Below, in pieces: positions 26,459-34,641 of a stretch of DNA of 64,000 nt (position 1 is its first letter; each line of letters begins with the position of its first letter). Below the pieces are notes generated by a model that was not told the origin of the DNA, did no database searches, and saw only the letters and a list, made by a program, of their open reading frames with translations. The DNA comes from Mycolicibacter hiberniae (lineage in GTDB: Bacteria; Actinomycetota; Actinomycetes; Mycobacteriales; Mycobacteriaceae). The position numbers were made by a program, and so were the translations under genes. The DNA lies in NCBI RefSeq assembly GCF_010729485.1, contig NZ_AP022609.1, positions 4,332,655 to 4,396,654 of the forward strand, in the 5' to 3' direction.

Positions 26459-27948
26459 TGTTCACCCGCCTTGTTCGGCTCCAGTTGATCATCTTTGCCA
26501 TTGCCGCGGTCGTGGGTATCACGGTCATGGCTTTCGGCTATCTGCGCCTTCCGGTCCTTCTGGGGATAGGGCGCATCACCGTCACCCTCGAACTGCCCTC
26601 CGGCGGCGGGCTTTACGAATTCGGCAATGTGACATATCGGGGAGTGCAGGTCGGGGTCGTCGTGGACGTCGCACTGACCCCCTCCGGGGCCGAAGCCACC
26701 CTCTCGCTGGAAACCAGCCCGCGGATACCCGCCGATCTGATCGCGGAGGTGCACAGCCTGTCGGCCGTGGGCGAGCAGTATGTGGATCTGTTGCCGCGCG
26801 GGTCGGGGCCACCGTACTTGGAGAACGGCTCGGTGATCTCGATGCGCAACAGCACAGTCCCGCAGCCCGTTGGCCCCATGCTCGACAACGCCAGCGCTCT
26901 TCTGAAGAGCCTGCCCAAAGACAAGATCACCGCGTTGCTCGACGAGTCGGCCAAGGGGCTCGCCGATGCCGGGTACGACCTCGGATCGCTGTTCGATTCG
27001 GCCGCTGTCATCTCGCGTGCCTCCCACAGCGTGACAGAGCAGATCCGTTCACTGATCGAGGACAGCGCGCCACTGCTGGACGGGGCAGCGCAGTCGTCCG
27101 ATGCAACCAGGGTCTGGGCACGTGCAATGGCCGGTGTCACCGACCAGGTCGTCGCCGACGAACCGCATGTGCGCACTCTCCTCGCGCAGGGGCCGGCAAC
27201 ACTTGACGAGGTTTCGCGGCTGCTGGAGGACGTCAAGCCGACGCTGCCGGTGTTATTGGCCAACCTGGCCAGCCTCGGCCAGGTCGCAGTCACCTACAAT
27301 CCTTCGTTGGAACAACTTTTGGTGCTTGTTCCCCCGTTTTTCGGGGGAATGGGCGCGTTGTCGCACATCGCAAACGCGACGGGATATCCGCTGGGCGACT
27401 TCCGGGTGGGGCTCAATGATCCGCCGCCGTGCACGGTGGGCTTCCTGCCGCCGTCGCAGTGGCGCTCACCGGCCGACACGACCACCATTGATACGCCGGA
27501 CGGGTTGTACTGCAAGCTGCCCCAGGATTCACCGATTCTGGTTCGGGGCCTGCGCAATCTGCCGTGTATGGCGCACCCCGGTAAGCGTGCTCCGACCGTG
27601 GAGATCTGTGACAGCGACAAACCGTTCCAACCCATCGCGATGCGCCAGCACGCTCTGGGCCCGTACCCGTTCGACCCCAATCTGCTCGCCCAGGGCATCC
27701 CGGCTGACAGCCGGGTCGACGAGGGGGACCGACTTTACGCGCCGGTCGAGGGAACTCCACTGCCGCCGGGTGCGCGTCCCAGCTCGGCGCACACCACCGG
27801 TGATGACGGCCCGCGGATCGCCGTGGCCACCTACGATCCGCAGACAGGTCGCTACCTGGGTCCCGATGGTGTTGCCCGCAGCCAAGCGGATCTGAAAGTG
27901 TCCACCGCAGAGCAGAGTTGGCAGGACCTTGTCCTGCGTGATGAGTGA
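26458..27948 (+). CDS. mceF: Mce-family protein, MceF position
   Basis: A 496-residue Mce protein, the longest in the operon, as is usual for MceF. A signal-anchor helix spans about residues 8-27 (LQLIIFAIAAVVGITVMAFG). The Mce domain (LPSGGGLYEFGNVTYRGVQVG) and helical region follow, then a C-terminal cysteine-containing domain (residues about 320-390, with CTVG, YCKL, PCMAH, ICDS). It closes the set of six Mce proteins and is followed after 3 bases by the small secreted protein gene. Confidence 0.9.
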   Translation: MFTRLVRLQLIIFAIAAVVGITVMAFGYLRLPVLLGIGRITVTLELPSGGGLYEFGNVTYRGVQVGVVVDVALTPSGAEATLSLETSPRIPADLIAEVHSLSAVGEQYVDLLPRGSGPPYLENGSVISMRNSTVPQPVGPMLDNASALLKSLPKDKITALLDESAKGLADAGYDLGSLFDSAAVISRASHSVTEQIRSLIEDSAPLLDGAAQSSDATRVWARAMAGVTDQVVADEPHVRTLLAQGPATLDEVSRLLEDVKPTLPVLLANLASLGQVAVTYNPSLEQLLVLVPPFFGGMGALSHIANATGYPLGDFRVGLNDPPPCTVGFLPPSQWRSPADTTTIDTPDGLYCKLPQDSPILVRGLRNLPCMAHPGKRAPTVEICDSDKPFQPIAMRQHALGPYPFDPNLLAQGIPADSRVDEGDRLYAPVEGTPLPPGARPSSAHTTGDDGPRIAVATYDPQTGRYLGPDGVARSQADLKVSTAEQSWQDLVLRDE

Positions 27949-27951
27949 GCC

Positions 27952-28431
27952 ATGCGCAGATTCGCCCTGACAACGGCCGGACTGGCGGCGCTGGTGGTGA
28001 TGGGTCCGCCGGCGCAGGCCGACCCGAACAAGTACGCAGTCAACGGCCGGTTCACGGTGATCTCGGACGGGCAGTGGGCCAAGACGAATGACCGGTACGC
28101 CGACGAGTTGACCGTGACGAGCACCTGGACGATCACGACGAGTTGCAGCACGGTGCTCGAGTGCTCCGGCCGGGTGAGCAGTGATCAGGGCTGGACGGCG
28201 GACGTGAGCTACACCAAGCCGATGTGGTACGTCACACGCCGGATTGAGAACTGGATGACCTGCCCGGACGGTACGTCGGTCGATGGACAGCAGACGTTCA
28301 AGTTCTTCGTCGACCAGTATGCCTTGCCGCTTCTCCGCGGCTGGGACAACACCGTCGGCCCCAGCGGAGCGTGCGGAGTCAACAAGGTGCTCAATATCGA
28401 GATGCCGTTGAAGCTGGTCCCGTTGGATTAG
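27952..28431 (+). CDS. small secreted protein, mce-associated
   Basis: A 159-residue protein with a clear Sec signal peptide (RRFALTTAGLAALVVMG) and likely cleavage after AQA near residue 21. The mature part has four cysteines (SCST, ECSG, TCPD, ACGV) that could form two disulfides in the periplasm. It is the last gene of the mce operon. Similar small secreted proteins sit beside other mycobacterial mce operons, but their role is unknown; binding the imported lipid or stabilising the complex is speculation. The stop overlaps the stop of the convergent MaoC gene by four bases. Confidence 0.8.
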   Translation: MRRFALTTAGLAALVVMGPPAQADPNKYAVNGRFTVISDGQWAKTNDRYADELTVTSTWTITTSCSTVLECSGRVSSDQGWTADVSYTKPMWYVTRRIENWMTCPDGTSVDGQQTFKFFVDQYALPLLRGWDNTVGPSGACGVNKVLNIEMPLKLVPLD

Positions 28432-28901
28432 TCGACCATCAGCGCGATGGTGTCCACCACGCATGCAGGCCGGTCCGACCCGTCCACCTCTACCGACACC
28501 CGCACCGTGGCCTTGGCGCCCTTCTTGTCCCGCTCCACCCCGATCAGTTCCGCGCCGCCCCGGATACGTGAGTCAACCGGCACCGGCGCGGGAAACCGGA
28601 GCTTGTCCACGCCGTAATTCATCTGCATCGACAGCCCCGTCACCTGGTAGATCTGCTTGACCAGGATCGGGATCAGCGCCAGGGTCAGGTATCCGTGGGC
28701 GATGGTGCGCCCGTACGGTCCGGAGGCAGCGCGCTCGGGATCGACGTGTATCCACTGGTGGTCACCGGTGGCGGCGGCGAACAGGTCGATCTGCTCCTGC
28801 GTGATGGTGTGCCAGCCGCTGTAGCCGAGGTGCTCGCCGACATGGGCTTGCAGGTCGGCGACCCCCTGGTAGATCGTTGGCTCGGTCGCAGACTGGGTCA
28901 C
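28428..28901 (-). CDS. MaoC-like enoyl-CoA hydratase (NodN-like)
   Basis: A 157-residue hotdog protein. The R-hydratase motif is intact: FAAATGDHQWIHVDPE near residues 42-57 holds the catalytic Asp and His, followed by GYLTLAL. It should hydrate a 2-enoyl-CoA to the 3R-hydroxyacyl-CoA. GTG 28901 overlaps the amidohydrolase stop (GTGA), so the two are translationally coupled and transcribed from the promoter near 30.1 kb. Confidence 0.87.
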   Translation of the reverse strand: MTQSATEPTIYQGVADLQAHVGEHLGYSGWHTITQEQIDLFAAATGDHQWIHVDPERAASGPYGRTIAHGYLTLALIPILVKQIYQVTGLSMQMNYGVDKLRFPAPVPVDSRIRGGAELIGVERDKKGAKATVRVSVEVDGSDRPACVVDTIALMVD

Positions 28902-30094
28902 ACCGCAACCTTGTTGAGGCGCAGCTGTTTGAGCGCGTTTCCGCCCATGATCTTCGCCTTGGCAGTGTCGGACAGGCCCTCCAGCCGATCGACGAAGCTC
29001 AAGGGCTCACCGATGCCCTCCGGGTGCGGATAGTCGGAGCCGAACATCACGTGGTCTTCGCCCATGATTTCCACAATGCCCTCGATGTCGTCTTCCAGGA
29101 ACGGGTGAATGTAGATGTTGCGCTTGAAGACCTCTACCGGATGCTCGTCGAACTCTTTGGGCATCACGCGGTAGGCCTTCTCCAATTGGCGGAGCAGATT
29201 GCGCACCCACCCACTGCCGTTCTCCACGACCAGGACCCGCAGATCGGGGAATCTGGTCAGCGCGCCGTGGCAGATCAGTGCCGCCAGCGTGTCCTCGATG
29301 GCGCGGAATCCCATCACCACCTCGCGCAGGGCGCTGGTCTTGAAGGACAGGTACTCGTTGCCGCCCTCCCATTCCATCAGGTGTTTCTGATATCCGCTGT
29401 CGGAGGCGTGCAGCGTCACCGGCATATCTGCCTTGACGACCTCCTCCCAGAACGGGTCGAACTCGGGCAGGCCCATGGAGCGCGAACCCCCGAACCGGCT
29501 GGGCACCGGCGCGGGACGCACCAGGAACGTCTTCATGCCGCGCTCGAGGCAGTAGTGGAACTCGCGAATGGCTTCCTCGACGATGGGCAGGCAGATCACC
29601 GGGGTCGCAAAGATACGGTCCTGATAGTTGAAGGTCCAGTGCTCGTGCATCCATTCGTTGAGCGCGTGGATGATCGCATGAGTCAGGATTACGTCATCGG
29701 TGGTGCGCTCTTCGATGAGGCTCGCCAGGGTCGGATACATCACGCACTGGTCGATGCCCAGTTCGTCCATCAACTCCAGGCGCGGGGCCGGGTACTGATA
29801 GGCGGGGATCACATCCATTGGCTCGCCGATGAACTGACGGAAGTCCAGCCCCTCAGGGTTGTTGCCGAGGAAGTAGTCTTCGGCGCTGCCGGGGCGGGCA
29901 ACCCGTGCGAACGTCGGGTTGGGGATCATGTGGCTGATGTGGTCCTTGACCACCAGCTTGGGACGCCCGTTCACCTCGACATAGCCGACCTTGCCCCGGT
30001 GTTCGGCGGGAAGGTACTTGAGCAGCGCATCCTCTGTCTCGTACATGTGGTTGTCGATGTCGAACACCGGGTAGGGAAGCGAGCGGGCAGGCAT
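28898..30094 (-). CDS. amidohydrolase-2 family (PF04909-like) metal-dependent hydrolase or decarboxylase
   Basis: A 398-residue TIM-barrel protein. The first metal-site motif is DIDNHMYE near residue 12, with D-x-H where classical members have H-x-H; a barrel histidine lies in TLHASDSG, and the C-terminal GSDYPHPEG carries the active-site aspartate. This family includes ACMSD and gamma-resorcylate decarboxylases as well as hydrolases, so the reaction could be decarboxylation or C-C/ester hydrolysis. It closely matches the architecture of the gene at 33439-34635. It has its own upstream operator-like site at 30120. Confidence 0.85.
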   Translation of the reverse strand: MPARSLPYPVFDIDNHMYETEDALLKYLPAEHRGKVGYVEVNGRPKLVVKDHISHMIPNPTFARVARPGSAEDYFLGNNPEGLDFRQFIGEPMDVIPAYQYPAPRLELMDELGIDQCVMYPTLASLIEERTTDDVILTHAIIHALNEWMHEHWTFNYQDRIFATPVICLPIVEEAIREFHYCLERGMKTFLVRPAPVPSRFGGSRSMGLPEFDPFWEEVVKADMPVTLHASDSGYQKHLMEWEGGNEYLSFKTSALREVVMGFRAIEDTLAALICHGALTRFPDLRVLVVENGSGWVRNLLRQLEKAYRVMPKEFDEHPVEVFKRNIYIHPFLEDDIEGIVEIMGEDHVMFGSDYPHPEGIGEPLSFVDRLEGLSDTAKAKIMGGNALKQLRLNKVAV

Positions 30095-30119
30095 GAGGCT
30101 GAATCCTCCTCGGACCAGT

Positions 30120-30135
30120 GATAATTATCATTTAC
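30120..30135. promoter_or_regulatory. recurrent 16-bp operator-like repeat, site 5
   Basis: GATAAT-TATC-ATTTAC, 26 bases upstream of the amidohydrolase start. Thirteen of its 16 bases equal those of site 4 upstream of mceA. The inner GATAATTATC is a perfect palindrome. Confidence 0.6.
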
Positions 30136-30191
30136 TCTCAGCGGAAACGACGTTATCACTCTGACTGCCCAACATCCACATCCTGGCCGAA

Positions 30192-30818
30192 TCAGCCCTC
30201 CGACCAGGCAGTCATCACGTCTTCGGTGCAGGTCACGGTCGCCAGCAGCGCCAGGGTGTTATCGATGACCGCCTCGGCGTATTCGCTGGGGTAGCCCGCG
30301 ACCGCGTCGCGGGGGAGTACGAATTGATAGCTTCGGTTCACGGCGTCCATCACAAAGTTGGTTATCGCCACATTCACCGAAACGCCGACGCCGACAATGG
30401 TTGTGATGCCCATGTTGCGTAACACGGAGTCGAGGTCGGTGCCCGTCATGGGGCTGAGACCGTGGGTGCGGGTGAGCACCAGATCGGACTCGTGTGGGCC
30501 GAGCCCCGGCAGCAGTGACGCCCCGGCGCTGCCGGGGGTCAGGTCCGCGCCGAAAGAACTTCCGGCTGCGAACAGTCGGGCATTCGAATTGGACCCGCGA
30601 CCGTCGGTCCGGCGCTGGATCAGGCAATGTACGACGGCGACGCCCGCTGCGCGGGCCGCCGGCAGCAGCTTGGTGATGTTCGGGATCGCCTCTTGCTCCG
30701 CCTCCCGGGCCAGCATCGGCAATCCGGCCTGGGGGCCGATCACACCGCCCTGGCACTCCTGGGTGACCAGGGCGGTGGTGCTCGGCGAGATGAGGTCACG
30801 AAGGCTGGGTCGAGGCAT
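30192..30818 (-). CDS. isochorismatase-fold cysteine-hydrolase homologue lacking the cysteine
   Basis: A 208-residue alpha/beta protein of the isochorismatase-like superfamily. The start is ATG 30818. The usual catalytic Asp in the first strand is replaced by Glu (LVTQECQGG near residue 22), and the nucleophile loop reads GVSVNVAIT, with no cysteine where amidases of this family have one. Classical amidase activity is therefore doubtful; isochorismatases proper also work without the cysteine. It is divergent from the SnoaL-like gene with operator site 6 between them. Function unknown. Confidence 0.8.
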   Translation of the reverse strand: MPRPSLRDLISPSTTALVTQECQGGVIGPQAGLPMLAREAEQEAIPNITKLLPAARAAGVAVVHCLIQRRTDGRGSNSNARLFAAGSSFGADLTPGSAGASLLPGLGPHESDLVLTRTHGLSPMTGTDLDSVLRNMGITTIVGVGVSVNVAITNFVMDAVNRSYQFVLPRDAVAGYPSEYAEAVIDNTLALLATVTCTEDVMTAWSEG

Positions 30819-30834
30819 GAGAACACACGTTATC
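30819..30834. promoter_or_regulatory. recurrent 16-bp operator-like repeat, site 6
   Basis: GAGAAC-ACAC-GTTATC directly abuts the isochorismatase-fold start codon and lies 33 bases upstream of the SnoaL-like gene. Both arms match the consensus at five of six positions. Confidence 0.5.
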
Positions 30835-30867
30835 GTCTGAGCCAGGGCGTTTTCTAGAGGAGAGTCG

Positions 30868-31305
30868 ATGCACCAGTGGGAACTGTTGGTCCGGGAGTCG
30901 GTGCGGCAGACACTGGCTGACTACACAGCGGCGACGGATCGTTTCGATCTGCATGCCCTCGCCGCGTGTTTCGCGCTCGAGGGCGTATTGGAGTTCACCG
31001 GTGCAGACGAGCCGCTTGTCGGGCCCCCGGCGATCGAGGCCGGCCTGGCCGCAGCGATGAGCCCGCGCGATGCGGCGCGCCGGACCCCGACATTTGTGCG
31101 ACATCACGTATCCAGCATCAGATTCGGACTCGTCAACGCCGGGCGGGCCGAGGTGAGCAGCTACTTCGCGGTGCACACCGACATCGGGCTGGACCACTGG
31201 GGCAGGTACCGCGACGTGTTGGTACCCGAGAACGGCGTTTGGTTGTTCGCCCAGCGCCGGATCTCGGTGGACGCCTTCGCCGCGAACAGTCTGATGGCGG
31301 TGTGA
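30868..31305 (+). CDS. SnoaL-like (NTF2-fold) protein
   Basis: A 145-residue protein starting at ATG 30868 behind AGAGGAGA. The pattern of an N-terminal helix (QTLADYTAATDRFDLHALAACF), a following strand (GVLEFTG) and a late HHVSSIRF strand fits the NTF2/SnoaL cone fold. Such proteins include ketosteroid isomerases, limonene-epoxide hydrolases and dehydratases; the family assignment does not fix the reaction here. It may act on the same intermediate as the adjacent enzymes. Confidence 0.75.
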   Translation: MHQWELLVRESVRQTLADYTAATDRFDLHALAACFALEGVLEFTGADEPLVGPPAIEAGLAAAMSPRDAARRTPTFVRHHVSSIRFGLVNAGRAEVSSYFAVHTDIGLDHWGRYRDVLVPENGVWLFAQRRISVDAFAANSLMAV

Positions 31306-31313
31306 GCAGGTAT

Positions 31314-32213
31314 TCACGCGCTGACGAATTCCTTGGCGAAGGTCTGCGCGCGCTCGACGTATTCGTCGCGGTCATCGCCGGAGGGTGCGACGGTCAGCCA
31401 CGTGACGCCGGCAGCGGCCAGGCGGTCGATCAGGTCGTGTCGTTCATCGGCAGACCGGTCCTCGTCCAGCATGTTTCCCGCCGAGAAGCAGATGTCCAAG
31501 GGGGCGCTACGGCCTACCTCGGCGGCGTAACCTCTGGCCCATGCGATCGCCGATTCCAGTTCCTCCACGGTGGAGATCTCGGCGGTACGAGACGCGGTGG
31601 CATAGCCGAAGGTGTTGAACGGCGCCCACCCCTGGCCCCGGTTGATCGCACGCCGAACCGCAGGCTTGCTGTTGCCGCCGATCCATACCGGTGGCCGGGT
31701 CGCCTCCGGGCGTAGCCGCACCCCGCGGGCGGCAAAGGACGTGCCGACGTAAGCGACGTCGTCACCGCTGAGTACCTGATCCAGCACGTCCAGCGCCTCA
31801 TCGAGCAGTGCGCCGCGTTGGTCGAAGTCCACACCGAGCGCCCGGAACTCGGGTTTCAGATAGCCGGCCGCCGTGCCGAGGATGAGTCGGCCGCCGGACA
31901 GTACCTGGAGGCTGTGGATGGATTTGGCGCCGAGAAAGGGATTGCGGTACCCGGCGATGTAGACATTGGTGAGCAGCCGCAACGATGTCGTCGCGGCGGC
32001 CGCGAACGACAGGGCGACGAAGGGGTCCAGCGCGTGGTGCCCGCCGTGGTCAAGCCATTTGGCATCCGGGGCGGGGTGGTCGGTGACATGCACCGCCGCA
32101 TATCCCGCGGCCTCGGCAAGGCGTGCGATATCGGCGATGGCCGAAGCGGTGATGAACTCATCCGTGCGATCGACGCGCTGGGTCGGCAGCTCCAGCGAAA
32201 AGGAAATCGTCAA
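31314..32213 (-). CDS. LLM-class F420-dependent oxidoreductase
   Basis: A 299-residue luciferase-like TIM-barrel protein. The AAGYAAVHVTDHP segment near residue 35 and the PVWIGGNSKPAVRRA loop near residue 186 are typical of mycobacterial F420-type members; FMN use cannot be excluded. It likely transfers hydride to or from a carbonyl or enone. TTG 32213 is chosen because AGGAGG lies 6 bases upstream. It follows the FadE at 32227-33336 after 13 bases on the same strand. Confidence 0.86.
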   Translation of the reverse strand: MTISFSLELPTQRVDRTDEFITASAIADIARLAEAAGYAAVHVTDHPAPDAKWLDHGGHHALDPFVALSFAAAATTSLRLLTNVYIAGYRNPFLGAKSIHSLQVLSGGRLILGTAAGYLKPEFRALGVDFDQRGALLDEALDVLDQVLSGDDVAYVGTSFAARGVRLRPEATRPPVWIGGNSKPAVRRAINRGQGWAPFNTFGYATASRTAEISTVEELESAIAWARGYAAEVGRSAPLDICFSAGNMLDEDRSADERHDLIDRLAAAGVTWLTVAPSGDDRDEYVERAQTFAKEFVSA

Positions 32214-32226
32214 GGGTGTCCTCCTG

Positions 32227-33336
32227 TCAGGCGGGTGTTGTGGTGACCAGTTCGCCGAGCCGTAGCGCGTGATGGTCGGGGTCGCCGAACATCAGCGAAC
32301 TGGACTTGGCTCGCCGTACATAGAGATGCGCGTCGTGTTCCCAGGTGAAGCCCAGGCCGCCGTGGACTCGCATATTGTCGAGTGCCACCTGAGTAAACGT
32401 TTCGGAGGCAGTCAGTTTCGCCACCGATGCGGCAACGGCGAGTTCGTCCGGATCGGTCAACGCCGCCGCGTGCGCGACAGCTGAACGGGCGCCCTCGACG
32501 AGCACCAGCATGTCGGCGCACCGGTGTTTGACGGCCTGGAAGCTGCCGATCGGGCGACCGAATTGAATCCGGTCTTTGGCGTACCCGACGGCGGTGTCCA
32601 GGCAGCGCGCCGCACCACCGAGCTGCTCGGCCGCCAGCAGCATCGTGGCGACGTCGGCGACCAGGGCCAGTCCGGGCCCGGCGGCGCCGGGACGGCCGAC
32701 CGGTCGGGCAGGTGCGCCGTCGAAGTGGAGGTGGCCGATCCGGCGGGTGCGGTCCAGTCCGGCAAGAGGGCGGCGGAACAGACCTTCCGCGCGTCCGTCG
32801 ACGGCGAACAACGAGGTACCGGCCTCGCAGTCGGCGGCGACCAGCACGACGTCAGCGGTATGGCCGTCGAGAACCATCGGAGCATCGCCGTAAACGGTGT
32901 AGCCCACGCGGTCGTCTCCGCGGGCGGTCACTGCGATTGCCGACTCATCCCACGGGCCGAGTCGACCGTTGAGGACCAAGGTCGCGGTGGCCGAACCATC
33001 GGCGAGGGGTGGGACGAACTCGGCGATGGCGTCGTCGTCGGCGCTGCCGAGGATGGCGGGGATGGCCAGTGCCACCGTGGCGAAGAACGGCGCGCACAAC
33101 AGGGCCGCGCCCATCTCCTCGAACACCACGGCCAGTTCGGCGTTGCCGGCGCCGGCGCCACCGAACCGCTCGGGGACCGCTATCCCGTGCAGCCCCAGCT
33201 CGGAGGCCATCCGGTGCCACGCGGTCGCGTCATAGCCGGTGTCGCTGTCGATCAAGCTTCTGACTGCGGCGCTGTCGGAAGTGGCGGCCAGGAACCCGCG
33301 GACGGCCTGCCGTAGTTCATCCTGCGCTGCGGTCAT
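32227..33336 (-). CDS. acyl-CoA dehydrogenase, FadE28/ChsE1-like
   Basis: A 369-residue acyl-CoA dehydrogenase with the FGRPIGSFQAVKHRCADM segment near residue 245 and a C-terminal MRVHGGLGFTWEHDAHLY, shared with short FadE28-like subunits. It has the weakly conserved middle domain of that group. No FadE partner is next to it in the same unit, so it may be homomeric or pair with another FadE in the island. ATG 33336 has GAGGGAGG just upstream; the earlier in-frame start at 33372 would run into the palindrome region. It is divergent from the amidohydrolase at 33439. Confidence 0.86.
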   Translation of the reverse strand: MTAAQDELRQAVRGFLAATSDSAAVRSLIDSDTGYDATAWHRMASELGLHGIAVPERFGGAGAGNAELAVVFEEMGAALLCAPFFATVALAIPAILGSADDDAIAEFVPPLADGSATATLVLNGRLGPWDESAIAVTARGDDRVGYTVYGDAPMVLDGHTADVVLVAADCEAGTSLFAVDGRAEGLFRRPLAGLDRTRRIGHLHFDGAPARPVGRPGAAGPGLALVADVATMLLAAEQLGGAARCLDTAVGYAKDRIQFGRPIGSFQAVKHRCADMLVLVEGARSAVAHAAALTDPDELAVAASVAKLTASETFTQVALDNMRVHGGLGFTWEHDAHLYVRRAKSSSLMFGDPDHHALRLGELVTTTPA

Positions 33337-33380
33337 GGCCTCCCTCACTGTGGACAACCTCGATATAGGCATGGCCGGTT

Positions 33381-33395
33381 AAGGATAGTATCCTT
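33381..33395. promoter_or_regulatory. 15-bp perfect inverted repeat
   Basis: AAGGAT-AGT-ATCCTT lies between the FadE (minus) and amidohydrolase (plus) genes, 11 bases from operator site 7. It differs from the GAGAAT repeat and may be a second operator or overlap a promoter. Confidence 0.4.
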
Positions 33396-33405
33396 TCTTA
33401 AAACA

Positions 33406-33421
33406 GAGAATAGTGATTCTC
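33406..33421. promoter_or_regulatory. recurrent 16-bp operator-like repeat, site 7 (best match)
   Basis: GAGAAT-AGTG-ATTCTC, a perfect 6-bp-arm inverted repeat and the reference copy for the family. It is 18 bases upstream of the amidohydrolase GTG and 70 bases from the divergent FadE. Confidence 0.75.
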
Positions 33422-33438
33422 TTGAAGGGAGACGGCCG

Positions 33439-34635
33439 GTGACGGCGCAACTCGACTACGGGATCTTCGACTGCGATACCCATTGCTATGAAACACGCGA
33501 TGCGTTTACGCGCTACTTGCCCACGGAGTTTCGCGACCGGGCCATCGCGCCGGTACGGGGCGCCGACGGCAAGGAGAGCATTCTCGCCGGGCACCGGATC
33601 GCCACCTTCAACAGTGAGGCGGGATTGGGATTCGATCTGGCCTACCGGCCGGGCTCGCTCAAAGAGATGCTCAAACAGATGGGCTCGGGAAACCCCGATG
33701 AGACCTACGAGCCGCAGCCCATGCAGCCGGAATGGCTGGAACGGGAACCGCGGCTGCGGGTGATGGCGGAGCAGAACGTCGAGCGCGCGGTCATCTTCCC
33801 GGCGGGTATGGCCTTGGCGGCCGAACACTATGTGGACGACACCGCTGCGCTCTATGCCAATATCCGCTCCTTCAACCGCTGGTTCGATGAGACCTGGGGC
33901 TTCAACCATCAGGACAAGATCTACGCCACCGCACTGCTTTCGCTGCGCGACCTTGATTCGGCTATCGCCGAGACAGAGGCGATCATCGAGCAGGGGGTCA
34001 AGCTGGTGTTGCTGCCGACCGGCCCGGCCTACGGACGCTCACCGGGGGATCCGTACTTCGACCCGATCTACGCTCGGCTTCAGGAGGCGGGCGCCACCCT
34101 GGTCTTCCATATCCAGCCGTTCTGGTATTTCACCGCGATCTCGCCCGCCTGGGGGCACACCGCCGACCCGGCGGCCTGGCACATGTCGGCCTGGCAGTGG
34201 ATGAACGTCTACGGTCAGCGGCCCATCGAGGACACGTTGTCGGCACTGATCTTCGACAACCTCTTCGGGCGCTTTCCCGGGCTCAACGTTCTGGTCGCCG
34301 AGCACGGAGCGGAATGGGTGCCCCAGTTCCTGATCCACATGGACAAGAGCCGGGGCATGGGACGCAACGGACCGTGGATCGGTGGCAAGCTCACCGAGCG
34401 TCCCTCGGAGATATTCCGCCGTCATGTGGGCGTCGTGCCCTATCCCGAGGATGACATCCCCGCCATCGTCGACCGGCTCGGTTACGACGAATGCCTGCTG
34501 ATGGGGTCGGACTACCCCCATGCCGAGGGCCTGGCCGAACCGGCCGACTTCGTCAAGCTGCTCGACCCGCTCGACGATGCGGCCAAGCGGCGGATCATGC
34601 GGGACAACGCCGACGCGCTGCTGCGCCGGAGCTAG
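33439..34635 (+). CDS. amidohydrolase-2 family (PF04909-like) metal-dependent hydrolase or decarboxylase
   Basis: A 398-residue TIM-barrel protein of the same length and plan as the one at 28898-30094: DCDTHCYE at residue 11, a barrel VFHIQPFW, and the C-terminal GSDYPHAEG. It probably decarboxylates or hydrolyses a ring-derived or branched intermediate; the reaction is not fixed by sequence. GTG 33439 follows AGGGAGA with 7-base spacing. It heads a plus-strand unit with a FadE pair, a FadD, an unknown protein and a DapB-fold reductase. Confidence 0.85.
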   Translation: MTAQLDYGIFDCDTHCYETRDAFTRYLPTEFRDRAIAPVRGADGKESILAGHRIATFNSEAGLGFDLAYRPGSLKEMLKQMGSGNPDETYEPQPMQPEWLEREPRLRVMAEQNVERAVIFPAGMALAAEHYVDDTAALYANIRSFNRWFDETWGFNHQDKIYATALLSLRDLDSAIAETEAIIEQGVKLVLLPTGPAYGRSPGDPYFDPIYARLQEAGATLVFHIQPFWYFTAISPAWGHTADPAAWHMSAWQWMNVYGQRPIEDTLSALIFDNLFGRFPGLNVLVAEHGAEWVPQFLIHMDKSRGMGRNGPWIGGKLTERPSEIFRRHVGVVPYPEDDIPAIVDRLGYDECLLMGSDYPHAEGLAEPADFVKLLDPLDDAAKRRIMRDNADALLRRS

Positions 34636-34641
34636 CCTGCG

